Part shown: in pieces, positions 10,696 to 22,326 of the stretch
Numbering within the stretch: position 1 is the first letter of the stretch
How the letters are laid out: each line of letters begins with the position of its first letter
DNA from: Echinococcus granulosus
Lineage: Eukaryota > Platyhelminthes > Cestoda > Cyclophyllidea > Taeniidae
Direction: 5' to 3'
DNA length: 64,000 bases
Assembly (NCBI RefSeq): GCF_000524195.1
Contig: NW_020170565.1
Coordinates: 58,011-122,010, forward strand
Position numbers and translations under genes: made by a program
Notes under the pieces: model-generated
Databases searched by the model: none
What the model was told of the DNA's origin: nothing
What the model saw: only the letters and a program-made list of their open reading frames with translations

Positions 10696-12147
10696 GTAAG
10701 ATGCCTTCTGTCATATGACTCTGCTCAACGTACACGAAGGAGCATTTGACAAATAATAGTGCCTGTTGCATCGGTGTAGTCCTTTCATTTCAAACCATGA
10801 TACGCACATTTCCATTGAGCAGCGCTTATTAAATTTGAAACCCTCCTACTCCCCCTAGTTTTTAATGATTGTTGCATAATGCCACACTGCCACCTACCAG
10901 TGAGAGAGGCGTGATACTGCTGTCTCATTACTAACTTCACCCCAAATTCCAACCCAAATACGCTCTATATATACCAGCACAAACGTTTTCTACACAGATT
11001 TCAGTTTGTTTAACATATGTGTTTTCCCAATGCCAACTTTGATATGAGCGAGGCATCGCCATTTGTTTTCTCTCCACTCCAACCCTTCAGTGCACACTGA
11101 GTAGGTGAACAAATGATGTGGAGGTACATTGTAGGCAACAATCGCTAAGTCTAGTCGCATGAAGCTTTTACGCATAAATTTGACTGAAGAAAATATAAAA
11201 GGAATGTAAGATGTGCAAGAGGCTAACTTCTCAAACATACTTAACACATGCACATCTTATTATGATGTTAAGCTCCATTTTGAATGGTAGTCCTTAATAA
11301 CTCTCATCCCTTGTGAAAAAAAGGGGTTAAATGCTGTATTTTGAAGACATGAATATTGTAAAGTCGCATTACTACTATTTTTTTTTTGCTACTACTACTA
11401 CTATTTTTTTGCTACTATTTTCATCGTGTCAGGGGGAAATTTCTGTATTTTCTTAACTAACAGAAAAGAAAGCCTAAACTAGTTTGCACAATAACAACTC
11501 TTGCAGTATTTTTTAGGAGTTTCGATAACAAATGCGAAAGAACAGGCGAGTTCTGGAATTCGTGTTACTTTAACTTGAGTCTCGTGGGTCCTCTGACCTA
11601 TCAGATAAGTTGGGACATGGAAAGCATGGATGCACTTCTCGCAAACCAAATTGCAGTAACTGTAGTACAGTTTAAACCCCCGCAGCCCCCTATCCATAAA
11701 ATAGCAAACTCTTCATTTGGAGCAATCACTCTCGACAAAATGGACCCTTGCACCTCGTACGATGTACATGTGGAGGCATTTCGAGGTGCAGTCAGCATTT
11801 TGTCTTACGTCGGAACAATTGAAACACCACCCACTGGTAAGCTGGTGCTTGTGATTACGATGTGCAAACTCCACATCATAGGGGTATTACTCATTAACTC
11901 CTTCTCCTGGTGACAATTTCTGCATCATAGTTGAAGAGCACATATTGAGCTACTTACTACATGGCAGTTGTTGGTGCTCGATTCCACACAGTTTACAGTT
12001 GAGCAACCTTAATTTTTTACATAATGTCCTCATTTGAATATTTTTTGCGTAGGAGAGGAAGAAAGCTCCTTCTCGACTAGTGGGTCTGTCCGAATTCCCT
12101 TGACATTTGGAATTGCCTTTGTTTGCATGGCGGTAGCCCTGAAATAA
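10626..12147 (+). CDS. EG95/45W-type oncosphere antigen-like gene (three exons)
   Basis: Three exons, 10626-10695, 11507-11836 and 12053-12147, join to 495 nt encoding 164 residues, near the usual size for this secreted FnIII antigen family. Exon 1 gives a signal peptide (MAVQFWLILLATSILA) and ends at GTAAGA. Exon 2 opens after CTTGCAG and closes at GTAAGC. It encodes one FnIII domain: B strand with Trp59, C strand NQIAVTVV, E-F region ITLDKMDPCTSYDVHV with Tyr108, and N-x-S/T sites at Asn46 and Asn91. Exon 3 opens after TTTTTTGCGTAG and encodes an acidic Ser-rich linker, then a hydrophobic end (IPLTFGIAFVCMAVALK). Both introns (811 and 216 bp) are phase 1. AATAAA overlaps the stop. In taeniids such proteins are made by the oncosphere and are host-protective antigens. 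The family call is inference from architecture; the gene structure is read directly. Confidence 0.75.
11371..11420 (+). repeat. imperfect ACT/poly-T simple repeat in intron 1
   Basis: ACT units alternate with T runs of ten and seven bases. The copy at 40089-40138 has the same run lengths, which is notable because such tracts change quickly. Confidence 0.8.
11507..11836 (+). CDS. antigen-like gene, exon 2 (FnIII domain)
   Basis: 330 nt, phase 1 on both sides, so the domain is carried on a symmetric exon. Only the acceptor at 11504-11506 puts the domain in the signal-peptide frame; the nearby TTTTAG at 11511-11516 does not. The domain shows Trp59 and Tyr108 separated by the spacing also found in the inverted relic at 14537-14841. 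Confidence 0.75.
12053..12147 (+). CDS. antigen-like gene, exon 3 (hydrophobic C-terminus)
   Basis: Follows a pyrimidine-rich acceptor. It encodes E-E-E-S-S-F-S-T-S-G-S, then a 17-residue hydrophobic end and a stop at 12145-12147. The hydrophobic end could be a membrane anchor or a cleaved lipid-anchor signal; the final Lys leaves almost no cytoplasmic tail. Confidence 0.7.
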
Positions 12148-12148
12148 A
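12143..12148 (+). promoter_or_regulatory. AATAAA overlapping the antigen gene stop
   Basis: AATAAA spans the last codon and stop. If it is used, the 3' untranslated region would be only about 20-30 nt. No stronger signal was noticed close downstream, though AATAAA-like sequences are common in AT-rich DNA. Confidence 0.4.
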
Positions 12149-12589
12149 ATTTTGCGTGAGTTAATGTAAATTACCAACTGCTTCATCCATGTAAACTATC
12201 ACGGCCAATGAGCTGTGCATACTGAGCAAATCTTTTTCCACTACAGTCTTCCATAGTGCGGAGGATACATCAGTCGCCATTCATTCGGTGCCAACTAACA
12301 TTAACAATGCGACATCGGATAGTGGTTAACTGTTGACAGACAAATACAGAAATTAGTCACGTTTTGTTTTCTTTTGTCATTTTTGGTCCAATTCTACTGA
12401 CTCGAAATGATTTGGCTTTACAATGGAAAACGGAGCAGAGGTTTTGAAATTCAAATTCTTCAACTGACCAGTAGCACCCATTGTTTAGGCGTGGGAGGTT
12501 CATAATCTACTACCAAGTTTTGTCTTACCGAAACAACGGAAGGATCTGCATAGCTAATCAGCACCATAATCCCAATTTCTGTGCACCAT
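12148..12589. other. antigen gene 3' region, no gene recognised
   Basis: Sequence between the stop of the antigen gene and the paralogous flank block. No open frame or RNA gene that I can support. The same applies at 40866-41307. Confidence 0.4.
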
Positions 12590-13310
12590 GTCCAACGAAT
12601 ATTGTTGATGATTGCTTCCAAACTACTCCACTAGTTGTTGCCTTACCTAGACATGATTATTAGGCACCCGAATAATTGGAGGTGATTAGTCTCAAAACCA
12701 GTGGCACCTTCACCTCACCTGACATAGGTGTTGATGCAATATTGAAGACTAGTAAGACTAGCTGGGATGCTGGAAAATAATCGCAATCTGTAGTATTTAT
12801 GTTTGTTATCACCTGTGAATACGCCGTTAGCTTTTACATAGTAAGAGGCACCAATAAGGTACATTAATTACTTTTTCCAAATCTATCCATCTGGAACATG
12901 CTTGCGGCATACTGTTTGACCTTAGGGAGCAAACTTGTAGTGCGAAATCTCACTCTACTAAATTTGAAACGCATCTAGCCCCTAAGTGGTGCTGGCAAAA
13001 GTAACTCAAACATCTTCTGAGTAGTCGCCTGCAGGCAAAGTGTCATTTACATGCCATTGCTACAAAGGGGGAAACTGTAAATACGACAGTTTCAAAAGTG
13101 CTGCTCATTTTGATGAGATATTTCAACAAGTCAGATCAGTTGTTAGGGTCTAAGGAACCCTATGCTAATGTTCCAGAACAAACTTTCATCCTGCATTCAA
13201 GATCCTGTAAGTTCCACTCTCGAATGTATTAACACCACTACTGTGTAAGCGACTGAACTTTCACGGGCTCCACTCCGCACCACCGCTAAGAGGCAGCTTT
13301 TGGATTTTTA
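12590..13310 (+). repeat. paralogous 3' flank block of the antigen gene
   Basis: The intact-locus counterpart of 1362-2390, starting about 440 bp after the stop codon. Shared blocks include ATTATTAGGCACCCGAA near 12657-12673, the TCTATCCATC region near 12880, CCTGCAGGCAAA near 13029 and ATGTATTAACACCACTACT near 13223. Similarity fades after CAGCTTTTGG near 13300. It marks an old duplication that took flanking DNA along with the gene. Confidence 0.7.
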
Positions 13311-14536
13311 CAGATAACCCAACTAAAATGGATTCGTAGCCTCAAGTGCACTACTTAAACCTACAATTACATAACAGTCGCATGATTTTCGTGCTGATTG
13401 AGGTACGATCTCATCGAACACGATGGATTACACAAGGGGATAAAAAGGTATGGGGAAACGCACTTACCAAAAGTGCTTTAAAATAAATCAACTGCAAACA
13501 AACAATATTTACTCCTGCCCCTATTTGATACTCTGGCCTTCGTAATTGATACGGCTTACCTCTCACTGCTCATTAAATGAAATTTGGGAGTTGATAGAGT
13601 CCAAATGCAATTGAGTAGCATTTAGCTGTGCACTGAAACTAGAACAAAATCTATGGTAAATTTGCAACACTTTTGCCCAAATGGGAGGGCAGTGGTGCAT
13701 ATCTCCTATGAAACTGCCCAAATCGTGAATGCGGGTTCAAACTACAATGACATTCGTTTGCATTCATTTGTACCGTAAGTTGATGCTTCATTATGAACTG
13801 CACAGGGAATCCTTCAATCTCAGCAACACGCGCCTATTCGTCTTCCTAAGAGTTCCAATTAATTCCCAATCATTAAGCCCTCTTGAATGTCGTTTTCATT
13901 GCTCACTGCCTCCTGACCTGACTGGGAGTGATGCATGTATGGTGTGTGGATGTACGCTAGGTGTACTCTACCTGTACTGATGGCGGGTTTTGGTCCAAGG
14001 TCATGTAAATGTTATAATTAAGTGTAACTGAATTTACTGACATACAGACTCGGCCGCTGCTCAGCCGCACTCTGACTGAGACTCAGGCGGCATCCACCCT
14101 CTAGCCTCTAGGCATGTACACACTGTCAGCGCTTTCTTGGCTTGCTCATTACGTTGGTAGTAAGGCTATTTGCTCCACCAATTCTTCTACAATCCATCGA
14201 CTGTGTGGTTGTTAGTTTGATCAGATTCACACCATTCTCGTCCACATCACCACATCATAAGCACTGTCAGGGGACCAGTCAACAACAACATGCGTATATG
14301 TTGGCACGGGCACTATTACGAGCCCATCCAGTATGTACAGATGTTAAAAGCTTCCGAAAAGACATTTACTAGGAACGAGGCCAGTGCTCTAATTGTCATC
14401 ATTCTTTTGTTCTCATATCTTTACCAATTTTAAATTGACCTGACTTTGCAGCAGCTGCAAGCGTGTTTAAGATGTTGTACAGGGATCACTGTGAATGCCT
14501 TTGTTTTTTTGCAATAAACTTGTATAGCTACCGAAG
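13311..14536. other. no gene recognised
   Basis: Contains two unremarkable open frames of about 80 codons (13729-13980 and 14142-14372, plus strand) with no domain features and a short GC-rich patch near 14050-14110. A tail exon for the inverted FnIII relic would be expected in the upper part but was not found. Confidence 0.4.
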
Positions 14537-14841
14537 TTAATCGTTATCATTCAAATTATAGTTTGAAGGTGGCCACTTTGCTATTGGCAGTGGGGAATTC
14601 GATACGGACTCTATTATCACCAAACTGGTGCCGTTTACTTTCACAATATATGGTGGGTCATTGGCATTATTTGATACCCTCTCGAGAAGAATCACTTGTC
14701 TCGAGTATTTGCTGACGTGGCTCATGCCCTCTCTGCTTATACGTATGTTTAACTTCACTTGATAATTGTGAAGAATCCGACTGGCTGAGAGGTTTCCAAA
14801 CCACCTCTACCGTTCTCCAACTCACATTTGAAGATGACGTG
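14537..14841 (-). pseudogene. inverted FnIII exon of the antigen type, frame disrupted
   Basis: On the minus strand an acceptor-like CACCTTAG ends at 14842. The reading begins with a strand ending in VSWRTVEVVWKPLS. Further on, in a frame one base away, it gives NYQVKLNIRIS, RQVILLERV and PPYIVKVNGTS. From the B-strand Trp to the F-strand Tyr is 50 residues, against 49 in the intact antigen. The C strand starts at the same distance from the Trp, so the fold and spacing match. The frame change lies between about 14800 and 14690. No signal exon, tail exon or clear donor was found, so it is probably a pseudogene or a gene with an indel error. Confidence 0.5.
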
Positions 14842-16635
14842 CTAAGGTGGATTTAAGGCGATCATTGTGACAGGCTACACATCAATTTGGAATGGTGGTA
14901 CAGCCTGTAAAGTAGGCAAAAGGATGTAGGAACTTAATAACTACCCAACTTTTTCGTGACATACAAATGCCCTTTGCTTGTCTTTTTTCTGCAAATTTTA
15001 TGTGTGAGTATGGCAAGCATGTAAATTAGCTGCAGTGAAATATGCTACTTGTGGCAAAACTGCGCGGTTTAAATATATTCACACTAGATTCAAGCACGAT
15101 AGCTTGCCAAATGACGCCGACTTTCTTACAGTGAATAGCAAACGTACCAGAAGGGAGTAAGGGAGAGTTGTCGCGAAAAGATAATTTGAGGAATGCCGAA
15201 ATGAGGAACCACATCTGCCTCGACTGTATGATATCATTCTCAGGACAGCAAATTTAGCGATCACATGAACGCGGCGCATTGTGGTGAGTTACACTTATCT
15301 ACTCTGAGCGTTTAAACCGAAACATGATAACTTTTTGAAAACCCAGAAGTTCTGCAAATAAGCAATCAAAGGATAAGGGAAAAGTTTTGCTAGAAGTGTC
15401 ACCCTTTTATTTGCATCTCCTGCCGTCACTTGTTTACTAAAAAGACTAATTTTACGAGCACATGAAGGGTGTGCCTAGACGTAAGGATTTTGGATGTCCT
15501 CAATCCCACAGTCAGAATCTTCTCTTCGAAGTTCCAGGAATTTCGCCAAAAGCTTTCTCACACATCTCGACATGACGTATTGCCGACACCTTCAGGGGAT
15601 CAAGTCTGCATTGAGTGTAAAGCGTGCAGGCATGATGTTTACTATGAATGCAATTCAGCTAAAGTTGTATTCATCTCAACGGTACACCTCGAGGGTATAC
15701 GGAACCTAAGGGAGCTGCGGGCACGATGTCAGAAGACGAGGAGGCAAAGTCATACTGATGCTGTTTAAATGCACCTTTTTGAGAGGAGCATTCCGAGAAC
15801 CCCAAGTTCGTAGAGAAGGAGTGGTCAGAATTACCAGGTACAAAGAAGTGATCAGTACCCGATATTCTCTAAGTCGGTGCTGATTCCAGTGCCCCCGGAC
15901 TAATAAAAGTTCCCCAACGCGATTCAATGCAAAAATTATCATTTCCAAAATATATCTAAAGCAACAAATGCTATTCTAATCTGCCACTTTATATTATCCG
16001 TAACATCCGAAGAAAGTGAAGACTTGAGCGTCAGCACTTTTTAGTGTCCAGATGTTTTTTTCCCTTCGGTTAAACGGTTTGTTAGCATCTGCTTTTTCAA
16101 AATTGAGTCATTTGTGACTTTCAAATGCTAGTAGAAAGGTTAGGTCTGTTTTGACAGAAAAAATTAACCGTAAATTTAACTTATTTTATACCAAAAAAGC
16201 TTTCGCAACAGCTCGCTTAATTAGTCAATTTCAAGGTCATTGTCTGCATTTTAGTACTTTGTCTGCTGGTTTGGTGAGTTCTTTGCAGGCTTTAACGGCA
16301 GGATTTTGGTCGGAAATACAGTCGATTTCTAGTCCCTACCTGATGTCAATGATGGTCTTGCCTCTACAAGACCAAGAAGAATAAACCTGTTTGTGATGTT
16401 GCATCTGATTAGATACGAGGGATTAATAAGGAACACTAGATTTAAAATTGGACTTTATTATAACTCTGTGCTTTGCTCAGATGGGAATAGATTTCAACTT
16501 AGGAGTTGTTAAGGGGCATTTTGTGTCTTGGCAGATTTGATGTGCATGTTTTCAGTGGGAATTCGCTACTTGTCTTTTCACGATTTCTTGGTGACGGTTG
16601 CATTGTCCAAATTGTTATAATATCCATATTGGTAG
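14842..16635. other. weak coding signals only
   Basis: A minus-strand stretch near 15142-15233 lies between an ATACAG acceptor and a GTACGT donor, and a Cys-containing plus-strand frame of 99 codons runs 15469-15768. A 16151-16384 frame (plus) is also open. None shows a recognised domain or a consistent multi-exon model, so I do not call genes here. Confidence 0.3.
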
Positions 16636-17123
16636 GATATGATGGGTTTATGGGGTGTGGATACAGCTGCAGTGTCCGCCGAAGGGTACTTGCGTATGCT
16701 CCTCTACATTAATGAACGTGATCGCATATTCAGCAACATCAGCAGATGCAATTTGAACAAACACAAGCCGAGGTAGTAAGGAATCTGCCACACTCGAGAC
16801 GTCGACATGCAGCCTACGCCACCATTGGATTAGCTGTCAATCCGTTGACTCGATTGGTAAGACTATTGCAGTAGTTCACCATGTTTAAAATTATTTATCC
16901 ACATCTCATTTTGTTTTGATAGGTACGGGGATGCCTTTCGCGTTGGAGATTGGTGACATGGGTGACGAATAAGTGGAAACTTCAAATTCTGTCAAGGAAA
17001 GTTGAGAAGAATGAACACATGAAGTGGTGTACCAGCTACATTCTCTCCGAGCCTGCGAAGGACATGTATTTCGTCGCGACTATACCTCTGCTGAAGGGCG
17101 TTTTGGCGATTAGTGTTTGCTGA
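16636..17123 (+). CDS. unrecognised coding candidate, two exons with a 66-bp intron
   Basis: Candidate exons are 16636-16856 and 16923-17123. The intron (GTAAGA to TTTTGATAG, 66 bp, T-rich end) sits between codons in the frame used on both sides, and reading through it would hit a stop. The second exon is open for 66 codons (motifs WRLVTWVTNKWK and SEPAKDMYFVATIPLL). The first exon looks coding in two successive frames (GLWGVDTAAVSAEG, then QMQFEQTQAEVVRNL), implying one frame change near 16735. The composition suggests a helical or coiled protein. I do not recognise the family. Confidence 0.3.
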
Positions 17124-17771
17124 TGAGTTTTTGATGAAACTGTTGGAAGTCTGCAAAGTACGTTCGATGTGGTGTCGTAATTTCTGCGTTCATGAGGTGG
17201 TGGGCAGAAAGGACCAGTCAGTAGTGCGAGTGTGGATAAATGGAGGAAGGAACTTGCCATTTTACAAGTGCGCATAAGTGTACATTTTTTGCATTGGAAA
17301 ATATCTTAGTTGCATATATTCAACTGGTCTCTTTGTTTATCTACCTCGGTGAGGTGTGCTTCCCCACCTTGAGGTGCAGTCCTTTGCACCTGCCGCAGGT
17401 ACCGTTGGGTAGATGGAAATCCCACTTCGGTGGCTTAGAACTAATTGTGCTGCTTCTTGCCTTCACATTTCCTACGTATTCCACCTACTTGTGTAGTTTG
17501 ACTTGTTTGCTCTTGGACCAGCGTTCCTACAACTAGCTATGGACACGCGTGATGGCCAGCACCTTCCCCATGCCCTCAATCCAGTTGCAGAGAGGATAAA
17601 ACTGCGGATGCAGTCGTAATACCAAGAAAGGTAGGTGATGTTGGGGTCAGTTGCATGGAAGCTGGATGAGTGGCACGATTGATTTGTGGGTGTTTTTTTT
17701 ATAGCTCAAAAGAGGATGACTTTAAAATACGTTGGTTGATTGTTTAAGTTTTGATTTTGTCAAAGGGGCCA

Positions 17772-17895
17772 CTATACTTTTGCATGGTGGGCTGGCCCCT
17801 GGTCCGTGCCAGTGGCCTCAAGTCCTACTGCATGCCAAATATACGTGTTCTGTTCGAGTATGATGTCCTCTTTTGTCTTGAGGAAAGTCTCAAGG
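17772..17895 (+). mobile_element. scrap related to the gypsy pol 3' region
   Basis: The plus strand here (GTGGGCTGGCC, then TTCTGTTCGAGTATGATG and TCTTTTGTCTTGAGGAAAGTCTC) matches the minus strand of 8122-8010 in the same order with scattered differences. It is thus a second, opposite-facing fragment of a related gypsy element. Boundaries are approximate and no coding capacity remains. Confidence 0.45.
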
Positions 17896-20800
17896 AACCA
17901 CAGCATGTATGAATTCGATGGGGATATTCTCTTGCAAATTGAAGCACTGTTGGTCGTAGCTCATTCACGTGACCGTTCGACATGGAAGGTTTTAAGAGAG
18001 GCATGAAATGTTCCCCGGTTGGGATCATGGTCACCACAACTCACACGCCGGAGGGAGCGGAAAGTTGGGTATCGGACATAACCGCGAATCTCCACCTCCT
18101 ACTTATAAGTGACAAGGAGAGTCTAGGTCGCCTGTTTTTTTTCACCATTTAGTGTTTGGTATGGCAACAGGCACTGGGATCGTGCATATAAACGTTGGAA
18201 CTTGTGCTTGACAGGGCAATCCGGTATTTGGGGTAAAATTCGAAAATTGGACATTTTTTAAGGCACACGTCTATGGCGTTAGTCAGGTTTGGAGGTGAAG
18301 TCGAAGTACTTGTTCACTCGTCGAGTGCTATTTGTTAGAATTTCCGCATCCATTGGTGTTGGTGATGGTCCCGTCCCATTCTCATCGCTTTAGTGCAGGT
18401 GCCGTAGGTGGGATTTACTGTAAACCTTCGAGGTACCGCTGACACCCAGCCACTTGTATGAGTTCTTGCACGTGCACAATATCATTGATACAACAGAATG
18501 ACATGTTACGTAAAATTTAGGACTTGAGAATGCCTAGCAGCATAGGGTCTGCTGAACGAAGACCAATGGAATCGTTAAACTGCAGACGGAAACATAAGGG
18601 CATTCAGTGCTGCGACTTTTACAGTGCGTGCTGAATGCGAAGGTCACCTGAGGGTGAACAAGTTGGACACTTTGACGCATGCCAAGTGGTCTGGCAGCCT
18701 AATGTCAATTTCCTGCCGTTAGAATGCCAGTCGGTGTCAATGGATCACTGATGGGTCATGGAAAACACTTTATGGTGCTATTTCTGATCAAGGATACCTG
18801 GATGTTGCTACTTATGTGATGGTCAGTAGTCACAACTGACCTGCGAACTGGGAAGCATTCATTTCGGGATGTGTGGAGGTATCATCTGACTATGTGTAGC
18901 AGCTATGCTACACTATGCTAACCATGAATAAGGTGGGAGAGCATCATGCCTGATGCGTTCCCATGGCTTCCTTCATACTCTACCATTCAAACTAAAACGA
19001 TCGCTACCTCATTCAGGATGCCAAGTCTACACGCCAGCGCTCTCAGCTGCACAAAATAAGCCCTTGTCATTCCCTCCCACAAATATTAAAAGCAAATATA
19101 TACAAGTAGAAACAAGTTCAGTTAGACCTGTGCATCTATTTTACATGGATTACTGATGCTAAGAAGTGAAGGTGAATACTGTCGAAGATTGTGAATCGCC
19201 TAATTCAATCTACCATTCTTTTTGCCTTTCCAAAATTAAAGCAAGTGATGCGCCCTCTGTTTGTTTGGCCCCAATTGAAACCAAGTAATATAAGAATGGA
19301 TTTCTTTTAAACATGGGGGCCAATCACGAATTAATCTTTGATTTCAATTTAATTATATTTTCAAAAAGGGTGAAGGCTTGCAAAGGAGCAAGCAAACAAT
19401 TACGTCTGCGTTATCTATGCATTTCACTTTTCATATTTGCATTGTTTACTGAACGTCTGCCGTGCTTGGCACTTGATCATCTGCATGCCAAAAATGCTGC
19501 TAAAATAAACTTGGTGATTTAGTGGGAGGAGAATACAAAGGGACGAAGTGAGACAATTATTTCTAATATTTCTGATATTGTACCCAAACCGCACTGAGCG
19601 ATTTTGTATCTCATTGTTTAGTTCTAATAATAAAATGGCTTGAAATATTGTGCCGTTTTGTATGGGGAGAATATTCTCCCCTAACTCTTATCATTCTCCA
19701 AATAATGTACACTAAATTTGACCCTGAGAAAAAAGAGTTTTGAGTACAATATTGGTCCAGTCGCAGCGCTCACCATGAATCACCAGTAGTAATAATTGTA
19801 TAAAACACTACATTCGCTCTCGATAGTGACTACAGCTTCCAAGTTTCTTGTTTCTTTTACAGTAGGCACCTTTTTTGCATACATGACTGTGAATAACTTC
19901 ATAAAGTGTCTGATATAATCCACTCATGACGTCACCAGGCGGCATTAAAAGAATGCACATTCATGTGCTTCAATCGGTCAAGTTAAAATCACTTGACTTG
20001 CAAAGAAGTTCTAAGAACTTGGGCGTATGACGAAGGTAAAAGTCTTTGAATGTGAATATTTGACAATGTTGATGTTGCATTATAAACACTCATCATGACG
20101 TAAGTAGTAATACTGCACGTTTCACCATCACCTTGAGATCGTGTTTATCACCTACTGTGGGTATCTTCAATTTCTTTTTGTCATTTACACCTCACGGATT
20201 GTACTTCACTCGTCGTTGGCGTTGCACAGCATCAGTAAGCCCATTCCACTCTTGTGTGTTGCATTTGTTACCAAGTGACAGGCGTGGACACCGATCGTAT
20301 GGCACGTGTCGCGACATATCTTGTGTCGTATCATGAGCCGTCTTTGGATATCAGCCATTCTAACCAATTTTGGAATCAGAGAAGCTTTGCATTGGTGTGT
20401 CCTCAATGTAACGTTTAATGAGACGTACTGGAATGTAAAATCTTTCCATCTGCTCATGGTATTTGTAGTTTTGCTTTTTAAGGCAAATTCAGTGATGCAA
20501 CATGATTATTTAAACTTGGTTTACGTGACTGATCAGCGTATTGGGAAAGAATTATTTGATTTGGTCCTAAGTAGGGGAATGTCGAGGGCTATACATGGTT
20601 TAGATGCAAATTTGTGATTTAGTGGATGTGACATTCCATAGTGGAATCGTTTATTGTTTCCTCTTTGATGCAGTCAGACACTTTCACATCTGCCTACTCA
20701 TATATATATGTCCCTTATCAATCTATCTCATAGTCATTCTGTCCATTCACTCTGAATTTGTTCATTCGTCTGGACATTTCCCCACATTCATTCAATCATT

Positions 20801-21198
20801 CATTCAATTACCTCTTATTCTTTCACCCACGTTCCCTCATTTGTAGTTAATTTACTAAAACTCTATTCACGTATCTAATCATTTTAATCCCCCTACCGAT
20901 TCATCAACATAATTATCCTTCTCCCCAATGATGTTCACCATATTGTACATTGATTCACTCATCAAATAATAAACAAATAGATGGTTGCAGACTTTGTTGT
21001 AGCCAGAAATGCATTATTTGATAGCTGTTACAAATGATTTAGTCCAATCACTAAACTATATATTTAGATGGCATCCGTTTCCTTATAGTTATTTGTTTTC
21101 TCCAATTACTTCGACCTTTCCCCATCATCACCCCTACTGTCATCAATATAATCGTCCCCATTATCATTATCACCGCTCTTCGTCGTCCTAAAAATAAG
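17896..21198. other. no gene recognised
   Basis: Mixed sequence. A plus-strand open stretch near 18590-18715 (GNIRAFSAATFTVRAECEG region) after a CTGCAG looks faintly coding but has no identifiable domain. 20650-21195 is pyrimidine-rich with ATTCATTCA-type simple repeats near 20760-20810. Confidence 0.3.
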
Positions 21199-21302
21199 CA
21201 AAATGTTTTTTTCTGACGATGACATTGAAGCCACATTGCAGTTATTCTGTTACAGTGTCCCCCTCCGAGACCCGGACTTTGACTTTCCCCTCAATCGCCC
21301 AA
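21199..21302 (+). CDS. possible FnIII exon fragment (F-G strands)
   Basis: Between a pyrimidine-rich acceptor region ending AATAAG and a donor GTAAGG, the frame ending in phase 0 reads TMTLKPHCSYSVTVSPSETR. The L-x-P-x-x-S-Y-x-V pattern is that of an FnIII F strand and resembles DKMDPCTSYDVHV of the intact antigen. Two other long frames overlap it (104 and 111 codons, running past the donor). The strands before F are missing upstream. This could be a partial exon of a further relic. Confidence 0.3.
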
Positions 21303-21941
21303 GTAAGGCCGATATTTCGTATCCTCACCTTTCCCGTTTCCAAATGGTGCTACGTTGTCTTTGTGGTTCGACTTGCCTTTTTATTAATGCTTCTGGTCGT
21401 GACAACTTTTCTAAGGTCATTTTTTGTCTCTGGTACGAGTTCCACAAAATTGATTTCTTTGGCGACCCGCAACCTACTGTGCCTCGTTTTGTTTTGCAGA
21501 ATGCAAATTTTAACTAAGTATGCAAAAAAATTGTTTCCATGTCTTTTTAAGTAGAAAACCTGGATGCTCATTTTTGCACCCCACTGTTTTCTCCACTTAA
21601 TTATATTGATACTCACAGGTCCAGGTAAATCTTCATTATGAGTTCCCCAAAGGGTTGATGGAAAGTTAACAGAAATGAAAGAAACAAGACGTCATGCCAC
21701 AAAGTAGATAACGAAGGAGCCCGTCTAGAAAATAACGCTATTTACAATACCCCTCTCTGATAATATCATCTATGGCAGTCTATGTGTCACTCTTCCGTGT
21801 CAAAGAGTGGAGTGCATTCCGGAGCATTGGGTAAAAGCTCCTAAATAAGGAAAGTTGTCAGGGATAAAGGCCAAGACATACTGAGTCCCGGCATAATTAG
21901 GTATCACATGGACTTACCCATCAAGTTTTCCATTTGAACAG

Positions 21942-22326
21942 CAGCTTTGCGGATGAGCTGTGGAAGCCTAATGCAAGTTACATAGCCGTTCTGTTTCTAA
22001 GGCACATTCATCATGAAAGAGATTCATTCACAAAGTTAACATTTACTACTCCCTATCCTTGTTCCACTACTGTCCAGCTTCTGCTTGTATTCCAGCCAGC
22101 TCAAGAGATCGTTTATATTGCAGGAAAATCGCCCGCGAGTCTTCCGAAATATGCCCATCACTGGTGTTGCCACTTGTCTCTGTCACCGATTTTGCAACTA
22201 GGAACTGAGGAGGTGGCTACTGAGATGGATTTGGAAAACACACTAGGCGTAATCACACATTTTGAGGAGCACATTAGCAGTTGCGGCAGCGTCGAAGTCG
22301 GTGGCGGTAGTAGACGCGTCGGTTGA
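21942..22326 (+). CDS. unrecognised exon candidate with an FnIII-like start
   Basis: After TTTGAACAG the frame is open for about 128 codons to a stop at 22324-22326, one of the longest splice-anchored open stretches in the unit. It begins ELWKPNASYIAVLFL, again the L-x-P-x-x-S-Y pattern, then FTKLTFTTPYP, like F and G strands. The second half (GTEEVATEMDLENTLGV and a Gly/Ser-rich end) matches nothing I know. It may form a terminal exon with the fragment at 21199-21302, but the phases (0 then one spare base) do not agree. Confidence 0.3.

Noticed and set aside
11575..11913. A single-exon 112-codon protein on the plus strand
   Set aside because: It begins inside the FnIII exon at a non-ATG codon and reads through the GTAAGC donor at 11837 into intron 2. 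The spliced three-exon model explains it better.
21203..21517. 104-codon acidic-start plus-strand protein
   Set aside because: Two other frames are open over the same bases and one shows an FnIII-like strand ending at a good donor. No independent support for the 104-codon frame.
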